From: CAYJPV01 sp964396055
Lineage (GTDB): Bacteria > Acidobacteriota > Vicinamibacteria > Vicinamibacterales > JAKQTR01
NCBI GenBank assembly: GCA_964396055.1
Contig: CAYNDV010000031.1
Coordinates: forward strand, 1 to 37,959
Direction of reading: 5' to 3'
DNA length: 37,959 bases
A program made the position numbers and the translations under genes. Under the pieces are notes generated by a model that was not told the DNA's origin, did not search any database, and was given only the letters and a program-made list of their open reading frames with translations. Of the stretch, positions 1-11,905 are shown in pieces; the stretch's first letter is position 1, and each line of letters begins with the position of its first letter.

Positions 1-49
1 CAACCCGCAGATTAAGAGTCTGCTGCTCTGCCAATTGAGCTAGCGGCCC
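1..49 (-). tRNA. tRNA-Lys(CTT), 3' end outside the window
   Basis: On the minus strand the 5' part of a tRNA is visible: acceptor 5' strand GGGCCGC (49-43), D arm, anticodon stem GCAGA/TCTGC and loop CTCTTAA, which gives anticodon CTT. The T arm and acceptor 3' strand lie beyond the left edge, so the gene is truncated by the window and not by mutation. Confidence 0.9.
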
Positions 50-114
50 ACTCGAGGTGGCTCCACCGGGCTCGTCGTGCCCCGGCGGCGCGGCATCACC
101 TGCCGCGAACACCC

Positions 115-123
115 AGTATACCA
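115..123 (-). promoter_or_regulatory. Possible -10 element for tRNA-Lys
   Basis: The minus strand reads TGGTATACT, an extended -10 with hexamer TATACT, in a locally AT-richer patch about 65 bp upstream of the tRNA-Lys 5' end. No clear -35 box is visible, so this is tentative. Confidence 0.3.
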
Positions 124-294
124 AAACTCGCCGCCCGCGTGCAGCCGAAGTCACACGGCCCGGGTTTCGCGTACGTCCGCTCCCAACTCACGCGGACGGC
201 TTCCGCGAGCAGGGACTCATCAAGCACAAGATGTGTGCGCTTCATGCACATACGATACTGTGGGCGCGACCCCCCGCAAACCCCCACCAACACA

Positions 295-427
295 CGTCCG
301 GCTGAAGCCGGACGCCACGAAAGCCCAATGGCCCAACGTCCGGCTAAGGCCGGACGCCACGAAAGCCCAATGGCCCAACGTCCGGCTGACCTGTCCCGAG
401 CGACGTCGAGGGAAGCCGGACGCCACG
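295..427. repeat. Family A palindromes (GTCCGGCTTCAGCCGGAC type), three copies
   Basis: Two compact palindromes (296-313 and 338-355) and a third with an enlarged loop (380 to about 422) recur every 42 bp. They are separated by GCCACGAAAGCCCAATGGCC-type spacer. Each copy can fold as a hairpin. The same palindrome followed or preceded by GCCACGAA recurs at 18248-18420, so it is a dispersed family. Together with the tRNA and GH16 leaders, this accounts for the non-coding stretch 50-490; no gene is seen there. Confidence 0.85.
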
Positions 428-431
428 CCCG

Positions 432-440
432 TGCTACACT
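432..440 (+). promoter_or_regulatory. Possible extended -10 for the GH16 gene
   Basis: TGCTACACT lies 51 bp before the GH16 start codon. The same TGnTACACT pattern precedes tRNA-Arg (16715) and tRNA-His (37853) in this window, which raises its credibility. No good -35 is visible. Confidence 0.35.
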
Positions 441-490
441 CCCGCGCGTCCCGGCACCCGCCGTGCCGGCGCGCCGTCGTCGAGGTGCCT

Positions 491-1351
491 ATGCCGTGCC
501 GCGTCTCCCGCAGCCTGTTGACCCTGCTCGTCGTCGTCGCCGCCGCGGCCACGTGTGGCGGACAGCAGGTCGGCACGGCCCCGGCCGCTCCGTCGCCCGC
601 GCAGGCGTCTGCCGGGTGGACGCTCGTCTTCTCGGACGAGTTCGACCGGCCGGGCGCGCCGGACGGGTCGAAGTGGGGCTACGAACTGGGCTACATCCGG
701 AACAAAGAGGCGCAGTTCTACACGGCGCGGCCCGAGAACGCCCGTGTGGAGGGCGGCCACCTCGTGATCGAAGCCCGCCGCGAAGACCACCAGGGATACC
801 GCTATACGTCGGCCAGCCTCAACACGCAGGGGCGATTCGAGTTCCGCTACGGCCGCGTCGAAGTGCGGGCGAAGATCCCGTCCGGCGTCGGCACCTGGCC
901 GGCGATCTGGATGCTCGGCGTCAACCGCGCGCAGGTCGGCTGGCCCGCCTGCGGCGAGATCGACATCATGGAGAACGTCGGCTTCGATCCCGACCGCATC
1001 GTCGGCAGCGTCCACACGGCCGCGTACAACCACACCATCGGCACCCACAAGTCGTCGAGCGTGACGGTGCCAAACCCGGGCAACGACTTGCACGTCTACG
1101 CGATGGAATGGCACCCGGACCGCATCGACATCTTCATGGACGGCCGGAAGTACTTCACCTTCGCCAACGAGGGTACCGGCAGCCGCACCTGGCCCTTCGA
1201 CCAGCCGCAGTACCTGCTCATCAACCTGGCCATCGGCGGGTCGTGGGGAGGCCAGAAGGGCATCGACGACACGCGGTTTCCGCACCGGTACCTGGTGGAT
1301 TACGTGAGGGTGTACACGGGCGCCAGTACGCCGGCAACGCGGGGCTGGTAA
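491..1351 (+). CDS. Glycoside hydrolase family 16 (beta-glucanase/laminarinase-like), secreted
   Basis: A 286-residue secreted endo-beta-glucanase-type enzyme expected to cut beta-1,3 or mixed-linked glucans outside the cell. Residues 1-22 form a basic then hydrophobic signal segment followed by CGG; the cysteine could be lipidated, but the T before it makes a poor lipobox. A Pro/Ala linker precedes the GH16 jelly-roll fold (about 42-280). The family motif ExDxxE is intact as E156-D158-E161 (GEIDIMENVG), giving nucleophile and acid/base. Tryptophan-rich substrate-cleft segments (GTWPAIWM, NLAIGGSWGG) and the closing DYVRVY strand are present, so the domain looks full length. The frame is open further upstream, but the ATG at 491 starts the signal peptide directly; the upstream codons run through repeats. 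Exact substrate (laminarin, lichenan or agar-like) cannot be told from sequence. Confidence 0.93.
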   Translation: MPCRVSRSLLTLLVVVAAAATCGGQQVGTAPAAPSPAQASAGWTLVFSDEFDRPGAPDGSKWGYELGYIRNKEAQFYTARPENARVEGGHLVIEARREDHQGYRYTSASLNTQGRFEFRYGRVEVRAKIPSGVGTWPAIWMLGVNRAQVGWPACGEIDIMENVGFDPDRIVGSVHTAAYNHTIGTHKSSSVTVPNPGNDLHVYAMEWHPDRIDIFMDGRKYFTFANEGTGSRTWPFDQPQYLLINLAIGGSWGGQKGIDDTRFPHRYLVDYVRVYTGASTPATRGW

Positions 1352-1367
1352 CCCGCAGCCCCCGACC

Positions 1368-1381
1368 GCGAACCGTGAACC
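1368..1381 (+). repeat. Two units of the NNGAACC heptad
   Basis: GCGAACC GTGAACC lies 16 bp after the GH16 stop codon. It is the same heptad that forms a 13-unit array at 16581-16671. Confidence 0.6.
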
Positions 1382-1392
1382 TCGTCCGGCGC

Positions 1393-1418
1393 GGCAGGGC
1401 TGAAGCCCTGCACTACGG
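1393..1418 (-). repeat. Family B palindrome (GCAGGGCTTCAGCCCTGC), copy 1
   Basis: A palindrome with 8-bp arms, GCAGGGCTGAAGCCCTGC at 1394-1411, is followed by ACTACGG. On the minus strand this reads CCGTAGT then the palindrome, the same extended form as the copies at 16499 and 37763, and partly 26080. Confidence 0.85.
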
Positions 1419-1419
1419 G

Positions 1420-1800
1420 TGAGCGGCCGCCCAGCGGCCCAACGGCCGAACGGCCGAACAGCCTGCCTTCGCCGAACGGCCCAACGGCCNNNNNNNNNNN
1501 NNNNNNNNNNNNNNNNNNNNNNNNNNNNNNNNNNNNNNNNNNNNNNNNNNNNNNNNNNNNNNNNNNNNNNNNNNNNNNNNNNNNNNNNNCCAACGGCCGA
1601 ACGGCCGAACAGCCTGCCTTCGCCGAACGGCCCAACGGCCGAACAGCCTGCCTTCGCCGAACGGCCCAACGGCCGAACGGCCGAACAGCCTGCCTTCGCC
1701 CAACGGCCCAACGGCCGAACGGCCGAACAGCCTGCCTTCGCCGAACGGCCCAACGGCCGAACGGCCGAACAGCCTGCCTTCGCCGAACGGCCGAACAGCC
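1420..1800. repeat. CGGCC-octamer array with 42-bp higher-order unit
   Basis: The basic unit is an octamer of the form CCGAACGG or CCCAACGG. Four octamers plus the decamer CCTGCCTTCG make a 42-bp higher-order unit, seen as one copy before the N run and about five after it. One copy is 8 bp short (one octamer missing). The 42-bp length is a multiple of 3 and keeps reading frames open on both strands, but no frame looks like a protein. Confidence 0.9.
1490..1589. other. Assembly gap (100 N)
   Basis: Exactly 100 N interrupt the octamer array. A round 100 usually marks a scaffold join of unknown true length, so the number of 42-bp units here is not known. Confidence 0.97.
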
Positions 1801-1959
1801 ATCGGGTGTATGATGGTCGTGTTCGGTCTACAACTGAGCTCGCCTGTGCGCCCCGCTCCGGGGCCTGCCGACCCGCCCAGGTTCTACCCGCCCCACGACC
1901 GGCTGAACACCGGACGTCGCGCATCGAGCGGCTGGTCTCGGGGGATTCGGAGACAACCT

Positions 1960-2097
1960 ATGATGACCTCGATCGTCGTCGGCACGATCGTCCTGGCGGG
2001 CTGCCTCGTGGGCTTCGGCCTCTGGCAGAGCACCAGGTCGAGCCGCTCAGTGACACAGATTCTCGCGGAACTCGAAGCGCCCTCCGCCAAGCGCTAG
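1960..2097 (+). CDS. Small single-pass membrane protein (45 residues), unknown
   Basis: A short frame begins ATG-ATG and ends TAG. GGAG lies 7 bases before the first ATG, a good ribosome-binding site. The product opens MMTSIVVGTIVLAGCLVGFG, a single hydrophobic helix of about 20 residues, followed by a basic and polar tail ending APSAKR. A cysteine at position 15 inside the hydrophobic run could resemble a lipobox (LAGC), so a tiny lipoprotein is the alternative reading. It stands alone between the octamer array and the heptad array upstream of the tricorn gene. No family is recognised. It may be a real microprotein or chance; the ribosome-binding site and hydrophobic composition favour a gene. 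Confidence 0.5.
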   Translation: MMTSIVVGTIVLAGCLVGFGLWQSTRSSRSVTQILAELEAPSAKR

Positions 2098-2190
2098 CAC
2101 CCTGGCACCGGGACGGCCGAACCACTGGCAACGGGCGCGCCGGATGAGTGCACCGGCGCGCCCACGCCGCTGAAGCGTGCCCATTCTGGC

Positions 2191-2281
2191 TTCTTGCTTC
2201 TTGCTTCTTTCCCCGCCCCCCGCCCCCTGCCCCCCTCCTCCCGCCCCCCGCCTCCCGCCCCCGGCTTCCCGCTCCCTCCCC
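2191..2281. repeat. Heptad array: TTCTTGC units then CCCGCCC units
   Basis: Thirteen consecutive 7-bp units. Two are TTCTTGC, one is TTCTTTC, then ten degenerate CCCGCCC units follow (cccgccc, cccgccc, cctgccc, ccctcct, cccgccc, cccgcct, cccgccc, ccggctt, cccgctc, cctcccc), with G held at position 4 in most. It ends 45 bp before the tricorn start codon, just upstream of a possible -10 (CATACT, 2290-2295). Confidence 0.85.
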
Positions 2282-2326
2282 CGTCGTGCCATACTGCCCG
2301 GACCACCCCCAGGAGGAGATCCGCGC

Positions 2327-5689
<3,363 letters not shown>

Positions 5690-5752
5690 GCGCAATATCA
5701 ATCCCGGATTGATTTATACATTTGCATAAATCAATCCGGGATTGATTTGCGC
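5690..5752. terminator. Long AT-rich hairpin between convergent genes (copy 1)
   Basis: Two arms of 27-28 nt, each containing AATCAATCCCGGATTGATT or its complement, flank the 8-nt loop acatttgc. Each arm is itself a small palindrome around the CCCGG centre. It begins right after the tricorn stop and ends 2 bp before the stop of the minus-strand neighbour, so it could terminate both transcripts. A second copy lies at 28812-28877. Confidence 0.8.
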
Positions 5753-5754
5753 GG

Positions 5755-8580
5755 TCAGCGGAGACGGAGGGTCGCGGCCCGGGTGTTGTTGCCTTCGTTG
5801 GTCTCCGTCAGGGCCTGCGCGGCATCCGCGCGCGCCAGGACGTACCAGCGGCCGGCGGCGTCGGCCGGGATGGTCACCGGCACGGCACCCGTGTCGACCC
5901 CGCGTACCGCGAGCGCCGGCACCGCGCGCTCGCCCAGCAGCGCGTCGCCGGCGTCGAGCACGTTGTCCTCGGACAGGTAGATCCGCGTCGTCGTCGGCCC
6001 CGATGGTCCCGGGCCAAGGTTGCCCGTTTTCACCGTCACGGTGGCCGGCTGGCCCGGCTTCACCGGCTTCGAGACGCCGAGCGCGGACACCACCAGATCG
6101 ACCCCGATCGTGATCGGTCGCGGCCGGGCGTTGTTGGTCTCGAGGCGTTCGGCGACCCTGCCGCCGCCGTCGGCACGGGCAATGAGAAACAGGCGTCCCT
6201 GGGCGTCGGCCGGGATCGTGACGGGCGCCGGGCCGGCGCTCACCTCACCCGGGGCGAGCGTCGGCACGTCCCGCCAGCCCACCTCCACGTCGTCGTTGTC
6301 GAGCGCCCGATCGGCCGAGAGGTAGTACACCGTGCGCGACGGTCCCGCCGCGGCCGGACCCAGGTTCTTCGTGATGTCCTGCACGCCCAACGACTGCCCG
6401 GGCGCGGCGCCGGCCGGAGCCGTCACCTTCTGCACGATCAGGTCCGCCAGCTCCTGCGGGCCGTCCCCGTATGTGAAGCCCGCCGCCAGCGTCGCCGTCT
6501 GCCCGTCGTAGTTCGTCACCACGATGTCCGCCGGGCCGGCGGCGTGAGGCGGCGTCGTGGCGGTGATCAGATCGTAAAACTCCCACACCACGTCGAGCAG
6601 CGGCTCGCTGCCGATTGTCACTGTCGGATCGCGGAACTCCGCGCCGGTGATGCTGATGCGCGTGCCGCCGGCAGTCGGACCGGTCGCGGGTGTCACCGCC
6701 GCAATCACCGGGGCCGGGTCGGTGAAGCGGAACGCGCGCGGCACCTTGACGTTGGTCCCGTCCGGGTTGATCACGAAGATGTCCACCACATCGGTCCAGT
6801 GCGGCGGGGTGGTGGCCTCGATCCGCGTGGTGCCGGTGAGGGCGACATCGCGGCCCGCAAGCGTGCCGAACATCACCTGCACGCCAGGCTGGAAGTCCGC
6901 GCCGTCAATCGTGACCACCGTCCCGCCCGCCGAGGGCCCCGCGGCGTGCGAAACCTGCGTTACCTCGGGGTCGACCACGGGCGTGGCTGACGGCAGCGTG
7001 GCCACGGTGATTGCGTCGGCGCCATCCGTGAAACGCGTCTGGAACGCGAACACACCGGCCTGGCTCATCGCGGTCAGCACGCCCGCGGCGCCGCCCGTCG
7101 CGCCCTCGACGAACATGCGCTCCACGACGCGCGTGCCCGACGCCCCGCCCGGCAGCGCCTCTCCCTCCCGGGCGATCAGCAGCAGGCCCTCACCAGGCAC
7201 GAACGCCCAGTACCCCATGTCGTTCACCTCGGTCACGCCGGTCCCGCGCACCCGCGCCGGGAACACCAGCCGTCCGGCATCGTCGAGCCAGAGGGGCTCC
7301 GCCAGCGTGAACATCGTGCCGTACTGACCGGTGTACGCGAGGCCGAAGCTGTCGAACACCACGCCGCCCGGTGTGCCGGGTGCCGGGTCGCCCTCGCGCA
7401 CGACGAGCCTGAAGTGGTTCACCGCGCCCACGTAGATCGCCTCGTCGCTCAACGGCGTGATGTCGTTCTCGGCCACCAGCACGCCGCGAAACGCAAGTTC
7501 GCCGTGCGCGTTCACCGCCAGGGAGTAGAAGTTCTGGAATCGCGGGACCGCCGGCTCCGCCACGAAGTCGCCGCCCCGGGCCAGGGGCCCGATGGCACCA
7601 GGTGCGCCGCCCAGCAGGACGTAGCGGTTGGCCTGCCGGACGTTGGGGCCCAGGGCCAGTTCGGCCTTGAAGGCCAGGAAGCCGGACTGGTGCAGGACCT
7701 CCGGATAGATGCGCCCCTGGAGCCACGAGATGAGTGTCGGCTCGACCAGGCCCGGGGCCTGGCCGCCCTCGCGGGCGACCAGGCTCAGGTTCGTGGCAGA
7801 GCCGGTCCACAAGCAGACGTCGTTGGCCTCGGTGACCGTCGCGCCCTGCACCATGCCTTCCACCAGCATCTGACCGCCGTCGGTCAACTGCACCGCTTCG
7901 ACGCGGGCGAACATGGCGTCGGTACCCGGCGCCGGCGAACCGGTGTTTCCGCCGACCACGAACCCGATCGTCTGGGACAGCGCGCCCTCGGAACTGGTCC
8001 ACAGGCCGTTCGGGAAGATGGCCGGCGTCCACTCAAGCATGGTTGAGGCGAACTCGACTTGTCCGCCGCCGTTGGCGGCCATCACGCCGAACCCGCCGGT
8101 TGAAAACCGGCCGAAGTCGTACGGATGGTCGCTGAGCACACGCAGTGCCAGATCGCCGGCGGGACCTTCCCACAGGCCAACATGGTCGATCTGCGTCAGG
8201 GGATCCTCGTACCCGCCCTTGATGACGAAGCGCCCTCCCGTGAAGCTCTCGATGCCCACCGACATCGTGGCGGCCGGCGCGCCGGGCAGCGTCGTGCCCG
8301 CGCCCAGGACGACGCGGACGCCTGCACCGTCGGCCACGCACGCCACGTTGGCGTTGTGGATGAGCGTGCCGGGCCCCTCGATCTGCCCGTTGAAGGCGAT
8401 GGTCCCGCCGGGCGAATTCAAGGGGACTCCCAGCTTCGACCACGTGGTGTCCGCGACGGGTGCCGGGCTGCCGGTGGTGGCCACCGTCACCACCGAGGCC
8501 GTCTGGGCGACGGCCGGGACGGCCGAGAGCCAGGTCGCCAGCGTCGCGGCGGCAGCCAGTACGTGCGTGTGTCGGGTCAT
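5755..8580 (-). CDS. Secreted repeat protein with IPT/TIG and CARDB domains
   Basis: A 941-residue exported protein. The signal peptide runs MTRHTHVLAAAATLATWLSA to VAQ. Residues about 30-530 carry recurring segments of the type LVAREGGQAPG, VVREGDPAPG and LIAREGEALPGG together with NAHGELAFRG. This is the pattern of the 'NxxGxxAF' choice-of-anchor tandem-repeat family, probably a beta-propeller or beta-helix-like surface protein. Two IPT/TIG immunoglobulin-like domains follow (about 538-620 and 621-703, each with GPxAGGTxxxIxGxxF), then two CARDB adhesion-type domains (about 711-820 and 828-941, each ending in a TNEGNN- or ETNN-like strand). No catalytic residues are recognised; a structural or binding role at the cell surface is inferred. 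GGAG 8 nt upstream supports the ATG at 8580. It is convergent with the tricorn gene and divergent from the TPR gene. Confidence 0.85.
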   Translation of the reverse strand: MTRHTHVLAAAATLATWLSAVPAVAQTASVVTVATTGSPAPVADTTWSKLGVPLNSPGGTIAFNGQIEGPGTLIHNANVACVADGAGVRVVLGAGTTLPGAPAATMSVGIESFTGGRFVIKGGYEDPLTQIDHVGLWEGPAGDLALRVLSDHPYDFGRFSTGGFGVMAANGGGQVEFASTMLEWTPAIFPNGLWTSSEGALSQTIGFVVGGNTGSPAPGTDAMFARVEAVQLTDGGQMLVEGMVQGATVTEANDVCLWTGSATNLSLVAREGGQAPGLVEPTLISWLQGRIYPEVLHQSGFLAFKAELALGPNVRQANRYVLLGGAPGAIGPLARGGDFVAEPAVPRFQNFYSLAVNAHGELAFRGVLVAENDITPLSDEAIYVGAVNHFRLVVREGDPAPGTPGGVVFDSFGLAYTGQYGTMFTLAEPLWLDDAGRLVFPARVRGTGVTEVNDMGYWAFVPGEGLLLIAREGEALPGGASGTRVVERMFVEGATGGAAGVLTAMSQAGVFAFQTRFTDGADAITVATLPSATPVVDPEVTQVSHAAGPSAGGTVVTIDGADFQPGVQVMFGTLAGRDVALTGTTRIEATTPPHWTDVVDIFVINPDGTNVKVPRAFRFTDPAPVIAAVTPATGPTAGGTRISITGAEFRDPTVTIGSEPLLDVVWEFYDLITATTPPHAAGPADIVVTNYDGQTATLAAGFTYGDGPQELADLIVQKVTAPAGAAPGQSLGVQDITKNLGPAAAGPSRTVYYLSADRALDNDDVEVGWRDVPTLAPGEVSAGPAPVTIPADAQGRLFLIARADGGGRVAERLETNNARPRPITIGVDLVVSALGVSKPVKPGQPATVTVKTGNLGPGPSGPTTTRIYLSEDNVLDAGDALLGERAVPALAVRGVDTGAVPVTIPADAAGRWYVLARADAAQALTETNEGNNTRAATLRLR

Positions 8581-8735
8581 GGTGTGCTCCGCGCCAGGGC
8601 AGGGGCCAATCCGGCCGTTGTCAGCCACCTTGCCGGCAACCCGGATGCCCGCACAAGTCACACGGGGTTGTGTAGCGGTTACAGGGGGCGGCAAGTCGCT
8701 GACCCAACGGGCGTTAGCCGGATACGGCCCGGTGT

Positions 8736-8753
8736 GCCGCCCGGTTGGGCGGC
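8736..8753. other. Perfect 7-bp hairpin in the divergent intergenic region
   Basis: GCCGCCC-GGTT-GGGCGGC can fold as a tetraloop hairpin between the divergent IPT/CARDB and TPR genes. It could lie in the 5' leader of either, or be an operator. In DNA this rich in GC it may also be chance. Confidence 0.3.
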
Positions 8754-8817
8754 CGTGGTAATCTGATGCCCGGCGGGCGTCGGCCCCTGCGCATCGACCG
8801 TTCACGGGGACTCCTGC

Positions 8818-10722
8818 GTGCCCGAACCTTCACCCGATCACGTCGTGTCGCCCGAGCACGCCCGCGCACAGCTCGACCGCATCCTGGCGTCGGCGGCCTT
8901 CAGCCGCACAGAGCGCCTGTCGCGGTTCCTGCGCGTGATCGGTGACCGGGTTCTGGCCGGCGAAGGCGACCAACTCAAGGAATACGTCGTTGGCGTCGAG
9001 GTGTTCGACCGGCCGGCGTCCTTCGATCCCCGGCTCGATTCCGTCGTCCGCGTGCAGGCGCAGCGGCTGCGGGCGAGGCTCCAGGCCTACTACGAGGGGG
9101 AAGGCCGCCACGACGCGGTGATCGTGGAGTTGCCGAAGGGCGGGTACGTCCCGCAATTCGCCTATCGAACCGATCCGGCCGCAGGCGACCTGCGGCCGGG
9201 GACTGACGGCGCCGTGGCGGCGCCACCCGCCGTGCGTCACCGGCGTCGGGTGTGGGTGGCCGGAGTCCTGGTCGTGGCCGCGGCGCTGCTGGCGCTGGGC
9301 GCCTGGCGCTGGTGGCCGCCGTCGGCGCCTGTAGTCCCGGGTCTTTCGAAGGTGGCGGTGCTGCCGTTCGACAACCTGAGCACGGATGCCGGGAACGAGT
9401 ACTTCTGCGTGGGGCTCGTCGAGGAATTGCGCACCGCCCTCGCCCGCGTGGACGGCCTGCGCGTGGTGTCCCGCCTCTCCATCGCGACCTCCGACGGCGC
9501 GGGCGACCCGGTGGCGCTCGGCCGCCGCCTGCACGCTGACGTGCTGGTGGCGGGCAGCGTGCGGACGTCCGGCGGGCGTGTGCGCGTGGCGGCGCAGGTG
9601 GTGAGCGCGGCCGATGGCACGCAGCTGTGGGCGCAGACCTACGAGCGGCAGGCCGCCGACACGTTCGCGATCCAGGATGAGATCGCCGGCGCGATTGCGG
9701 CGGCGTTGCGCCGGGAAGTGGGCGGGCCGGCGGCGGTGCGGTCGCCGCACGGTCCCCGCGACGCCACGGCCCACGCCTCGTACCTGCGCGCCGTCTTCCA
9801 TCGCAACCGGCTGACGCCTGACGATCTGCGCCAGAGCATCGCGTTTGCGGAGCAGACCGTGGCGTACCAGCCGGACTATGCCGCCGCCCACGCGATCCTG
9901 GCCGACGCCTGCGCGACGCTGGCCTTCCGCGAGAGCGTGTCGGAGCGCGGCCTCATCGACCGCGCGCGCGCCGCCGCCGCGCGGGCCATCGAGCTGGACG
10001 ACCGCCTGGCCGACGCGCACGCCACGCTGGCGTGGATCCGGTTCTTCGACGACTGGGACGCCCGGGCGGCCGAAGCGGGCTTCACGCGCGCGCTGCAGAT
10101 CGACCCATCGGCCGCTCGCACGCTGTCGTGGCTGTCCCAGACGCTGATGGCCGTGGGGCGCCACGACGCGGCCATCGAGGCGGCGCGCCGGGCACTCGAC
10201 GCGGAGCCGCTGTCGTACCGGCTGAGCACGACACTGGCGCTCGTGCTCTACAACGCCCGGCGCTTCGACGAAGCGGCCGCGCAGGCGCGGCGCGCGCTCG
10301 CGCTCGCTCCCGACGACTTCCTGGCCCACACCGCCCTCGGGCTGGCCTCATGGCAGGCCGGACGGACCGACGAGGCGCGCACCGCATTGCGGGCGTCGCT
10401 GGCCTCGCTGCCGGACAGCACCGAAACGCTGGCCTACCTGGCGCACATCGACGCACGGACGGGGCAGGCGGCGCGGGCGCGATCGGTGCTGGCGCGCCTG
10501 GAGCGGCCGCCGGACGGGAACCCGCCTGCGCCGGCCTACCAGCGGGCACTCGTGCACGCCGCCCTGGGCGACGCCGACCGGGCGCTGGCGTGTCTCGCGG
10601 AGGCCCTCGGGCGACACGAGACGGACCTGCCGTATCTCGGCGTAGACCCCTTGTTCGATCCGATCCGGGCTGACCCGCGCTTAGGGGCACTCGTGTCCCG
10701 GATCGGCGTCTTCGGCGGATAA
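8818..10722 (+). CDS. TolB-like/TPR membrane-anchored protein
   Basis: A 634-residue protein. Residues about 10-118 form the conserved cytoplasmic domain often found at the N terminus of acidobacterial TPR or WD40 regulators (RFLRVIGDRVLAGEGDQLKEY, FDPRLDSVVRVQAQRLR, ELPKGGYVPQF). A single membrane helix follows at about 146-166. A FlgO/TolB-N-like domain covers about 175-300 (VAVLPFDNLS, FCVGLVEELRTALA, DVLVAGSVR, QLWAQTYERQ). The rest is tetratricopeptide repeats (about 315-620) for protein binding. Topology suggests the N domain inside and the TPRs in the periplasm. It is a likely sensor or scaffold; no enzymatic motif is seen. The GTG start at 8818 follows GGGGA about 9 nt upstream. It is convergent with the C-S lyase gene. 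Confidence 0.85.
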   Translation: MPEPSPDHVVSPEHARAQLDRILASAAFSRTERLSRFLRVIGDRVLAGEGDQLKEYVVGVEVFDRPASFDPRLDSVVRVQAQRLRARLQAYYEGEGRHDAVIVELPKGGYVPQFAYRTDPAAGDLRPGTDGAVAAPPAVRHRRRVWVAGVLVVAAALLALGAWRWWPPSAPVVPGLSKVAVLPFDNLSTDAGNEYFCVGLVEELRTALARVDGLRVVSRLSIATSDGAGDPVALGRRLHADVLVAGSVRTSGGRVRVAAQVVSAADGTQLWAQTYERQAADTFAIQDEIAGAIAAALRREVGGPAAVRSPHGPRDATAHASYLRAVFHRNRLTPDDLRQSIAFAEQTVAYQPDYAAAHAILADACATLAFRESVSERGLIDRARAAAARAIELDDRLADAHATLAWIRFFDDWDARAAEAGFTRALQIDPSAARTLSWLSQTLMAVGRHDAAIEAARRALDAEPLSYRLSTTLALVLYNARRFDEAAAQARRALALAPDDFLAHTALGLASWQAGRTDEARTALRASLASLPDSTETLAYLAHIDARTGQAARARSVLARLERPPDGNPPAPAYQRALVHAALGDADRALACLAEALGRHETDLPYLGVDPLFDPIRADPRLGALVSRIGVFGG

Positions 10723-10745
10723 CGGCGTTCGCCGGACGGGCGACC

Positions 10746-11894
10746 CTACGCGGACCGCAGGGCCGTGGCCATGCGCGTGAGGGCTTCCATCAGTGTGGAA
10801 CGCGGGCAGCCGAAGTTGACCCGCACGAAGCGCGTCCCGCCCGTGCCGAACGACGGCCCGTCCGACAGGCCCACCCGGGCCCGCGCCAGGAAGAAGGCGA
10901 ACGGATCGCCCGGGATGGCGCTCTCGCGGCAGTCGAGCCAGGCCAGGTACGTGCCCTCCGGCGCGGTCACGCGCACGCCAGGCATCTCCCGCGCCACGTA
11001 GTCCACGAGCATCTGCCGGTTCGTGTCGAGGTACGCCAGCACCTCGTCGAGCCACGGCTGCCCATGGCGGTAGGCGGCCAGCGTCGCGGTGAAGCCGAGC
11101 AGGTTCACGCCGGCGAAGTCGCGGGCCGCCGGCTTGGTCATCCGGGCGCGCAGGGCCGGATCGGGCACGATGGCGAACGAGCAGTGCAGGCCCGGGATGT
11201 TGAACGTCTTGCTGGGCGCCATCAGCGTGACCGTCCGGCGCGCGAGGGCGGGATCCAGCGAGGCGATGGGCGTGTGCGCGTGGCCGGGGTAGATCAGGTC
11301 GCCGTGAATCTCGTCGGAACAGATGAGCACGTCGTGGCGCGCGCAGATGTCCGCCAGGCGGCCCAGTTCGGCGGGCGTGAAGACGCGCCCCACGGGGTTG
11401 TGCGGGTTGCAGAGGATGAACACGCGCGTCTGCGGCGTGATGGCCGCCTCGAAGGCGTCGAAATCGATCTCGTACCGGCCGTCCGGCCGCAGGGCCAGCG
11501 GCGCTTCCTGGTGCACCGACCGGTTGGCGCGCGGGGCGCCGGCGATGGGCGGGTACACCGGCGGCTGCACCAGCACGGCGTCGGACGGCCCGGCCACCAG
11601 CCCGCACACCTGCATGAACCCGTTGAGCACGCCGCTCTGGAACACGATGTCGTCGGGCGCGATGCGCCAGCCGTAGAGCCGGGCCATGCGGGCGGCCAGT
11701 TCCTCGCGCAGGGCCTGCGGTTCGCCCCCGTACCCGAATACCCCGTGATCCACCCGGGCCCGCAGGGCCTCGATGATCGGCTCGGCCACGCGGAAGTCCA
11801 TGTCGGCCGTCCACAGCGGCAGCACGTCCTCGTCGAAGTAGTGCCACTTGGTGCTGTCCGAGTCGCGCCGGTTCACGGGGGTGTCGAGGTGCAT
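10746..11894 (-). CDS. patB: PatB/MalY-type cystathionine beta-lyase (PLP aminotransferase fold I)
   Basis: A 382-residue cytosolic PLP enzyme of the class I/II aminotransferase fold, PatB/MalY branch, which cleaves C-S bonds of cystathionine or related thioethers to homocysteine (or thiol), pyruvate and ammonia. The family N terminus is recognisable: RRDSDSTKWHYF and LPLWTADMDF. Cofactor-binding features are intact: SGVLNGF loop, NPHNPVGRVF with the PLP-contacting Asn, SDEIHGDL with the Asp facing the pyridine nitrogen, Schiff-base Lys229 in APSKTFNIPGL, and the carboxylate-binding Arg in VRVNFGCPR near the C terminus. Length equals that of the family. It is divergent from the PLP enzyme at 12060, so the pair probably serves sulfur amino-acid metabolism. 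Substrate preference among cystathionine and other cysteine conjugates is not decided by the sequence. Confidence 0.9.
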   Translation of the reverse strand: MHLDTPVNRRDSDSTKWHYFDEDVLPLWTADMDFRVAEPIIEALRARVDHGVFGYGGEPQALREELAARMARLYGWRIAPDDIVFQSGVLNGFMQVCGLVAGPSDAVLVQPPVYPPIAGAPRANRSVHQEAPLALRPDGRYEIDFDAFEAAITPQTRVFILCNPHNPVGRVFTPAELGRLADICARHDVLICSDEIHGDLIYPGHAHTPIASLDPALARRTVTLMAPSKTFNIPGLHCSFAIVPDPALRARMTKPAARDFAGVNLLGFTATLAAYRHGQPWLDEVLAYLDTNRQMLVDYVAREMPGVRVTAPEGTYLAWLDCRESAIPGDPFAFFLARARVGLSDGPSFGTGGTRFVRVNFGCPRSTLMEALTRMATALRSA

Positions 11895-11905
11895 GGGTTC
11901 ATCAT

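Noticed and set aside
1850..1864. GCCCC-GCTCC-GGGGC hairpin as a terminator
   Set aside because: Only a 5-bp stem with no T-tract in very GC-rich DNA; expected by chance.
434..1924. A long minus-strand frame with repeated 14-residue units through the octamer array
   Set aside because: It spans the N run, its repetitive part only translates the 42-bp array, and the rest is antisense to GH16.
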